Below are positions 63,717-64,000 of a DNA stretch of 64,000 nt, in pieces. The translations under genes were made by a program, and so were the position numbers. The notes below the pieces were generated by a model that was not told where the DNA came from, did no database searches, and saw only the letters and a program-made list of their open reading frames with translations. The stretch is taken from assembly GCA_016219185.1 (NCBI GenBank), contig JACRBZ010000070.1, forward strand, positions 26,870 to 90,869, given 5' to 3'. The DNA comes from Deltaproteobacteria bacterium (GTDB taxonomy: Bacteria; Desulfobacterota; Desulfobacteria; Desulfobacterales; Desulfatirhabdiaceae). How positions within the stretch are numbered: the stretch's first letter is position 1; the number at the start of each line of letters is the position of its first letter.

Positions 63717-64000
63717 GGCAGAATCATCAGACCGGACTTCACGGGATTGAAACAGCTGGTTTTGATAAAACTAGCTCCATCGCGATGATAAAGGCAGAAT
63801 CATCAGACCGGACTTCACGGGATTGAAACACTGTTGCCTGGCGGGCGGTCTTGACGAGTTCATCGGGGGGCAGAATCATCAGACCGGACTTCACGGGATT
63901 GAAACATTACCAGTGCCGTGAAGATCACGGCGATTACTTTAAGCGGCAGAATCATCAGACCGGACTTCACGGGATTGAAACAAAAAACATGAGTTGACCA
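63717..64000 (+). CRISPR. CRISPR array, four repeats, truncated by the window end
   Basis: Four identical 37-base repeats at 63717-63753, 63793-63829, 63869-63905 and 63945-63981, beginning GGCAGAATCATC and ending GGGATTGAAAC. The three full spacers are 39 bases each; every spacer begins with A, so a 38-base repeat with 38-base spacers is equally valid. A fourth spacer is cut at 64000. The GATTGAAAC end is common in type I and type III arrays; the subtype cannot be fixed without the cas genes, which are not in the window. No repeat has decayed, as expected at the leader end. Confidence 0.97.

Noticed and set aside
1..64000. tRNA, rRNA or transposase genes
   Set aside because: No cloverleaf-like stretch with a CCA-proximal T-arm, no rRNA and no transposase frame was recognised by eye; a covariance-model scan would be needed to exclude small RNAs.

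Overview
The window looks like chromosomal DNA of a strictly or mainly anaerobic Desulfobacterota bacterium (former Deltaproteobacteria, probably Desulfobacterales). The pointers are an AhbB-type siroheme decarboxylase subunit (alternative haem route), a Desulfovibrio-type rubredoxin with a CX4C site, a decayed Desulfovibrio-type ferredoxin end, an L-cysteine desulfidase, and the many large PAS/GAF hybrid histidine kinases. The species cannot be named from the sequence alone.

Layout. 1-2873 (minus): the start of a urea ABC transporter operon (urtA, then urtB cut by the window edge) behind a well-formed sigma-54 promoter, with a hairpin between urtA and urtB. 3188-5620: a ferredoxin remnant, an unrecognised 587-residue protein and a DsrE-like protein. 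5794-19944 (plus): a housekeeping block of mtnA, ahbB, a B12-binding radical SAM gene, RNase E/G, a LysM-like membrane protein, purB, yajC-secD-secF, dprA, topA and a thioesterase. A 125-bp MITE-like repeat sits between yajC and secD. 19979-25480 (minus): a small exported protein and a two-gene phosphorelay (response regulator-HDOD and a 7TM hybrid kinase). 25825-34448 (plus): comEC, a nucleotide-sugar dehydrogenase and a complete five-gene branched-chain amino-acid-type ABC transporter. 34479-35116: a BrnT/antitoxin-like module whose toxin frame is broken by one TAA. 35235-40640 (minus): hybrid kinase, DUF3786 protein and L-cysteine desulfidase in one operon. 41124-43458: a small membrane protein, repeats including a second copy of the MITE-like element, and amtB behind another sigma-54 promoter. 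43648-51156 (plus): an AI-2E family transporter, two overlapping hybrid kinases and a parvulin. 51205-59961 (minus): a long same-strand run of rubredoxin, FecR protein, OmpA-like lipoprotein, CHASE2 hybrid kinase, SH3 protein, Tat-type M48 lipoprotein, CHASE2 adenylate cyclase, HepT/MntA toxin-antitoxin pair and a 34-residue lysine-rich protein. 60187-63317 (plus): a TyrR-like sigma-54 activator followed by palindromes, a sigma-54 promoter and alanine dehydrogenase. 63717-64000: the leader-proximal end of a CRISPR array that runs off the window.

How it fits together. Three sigma-54 promoters (urtA, amtB, ald) point to nitrogen and amino-acid control: urea and ammonium uptake on one side, alanine oxidation under its own ACT-domain activator on the other. 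The most system-like accessory region is the envelope-signalling run at 52092-59753, in which two CHASE2 sensors with different outputs (cAMP and phosphorelay) are encoded with a FecR protein, an OmpA-like lipoprotein, a metalloprotease and an SH3 protein. Defence and stability elements are the CRISPR array, the HepT/MntA pair and the decayed BrnT-like module. No rRNA, tRNA or transposase gene was seen.
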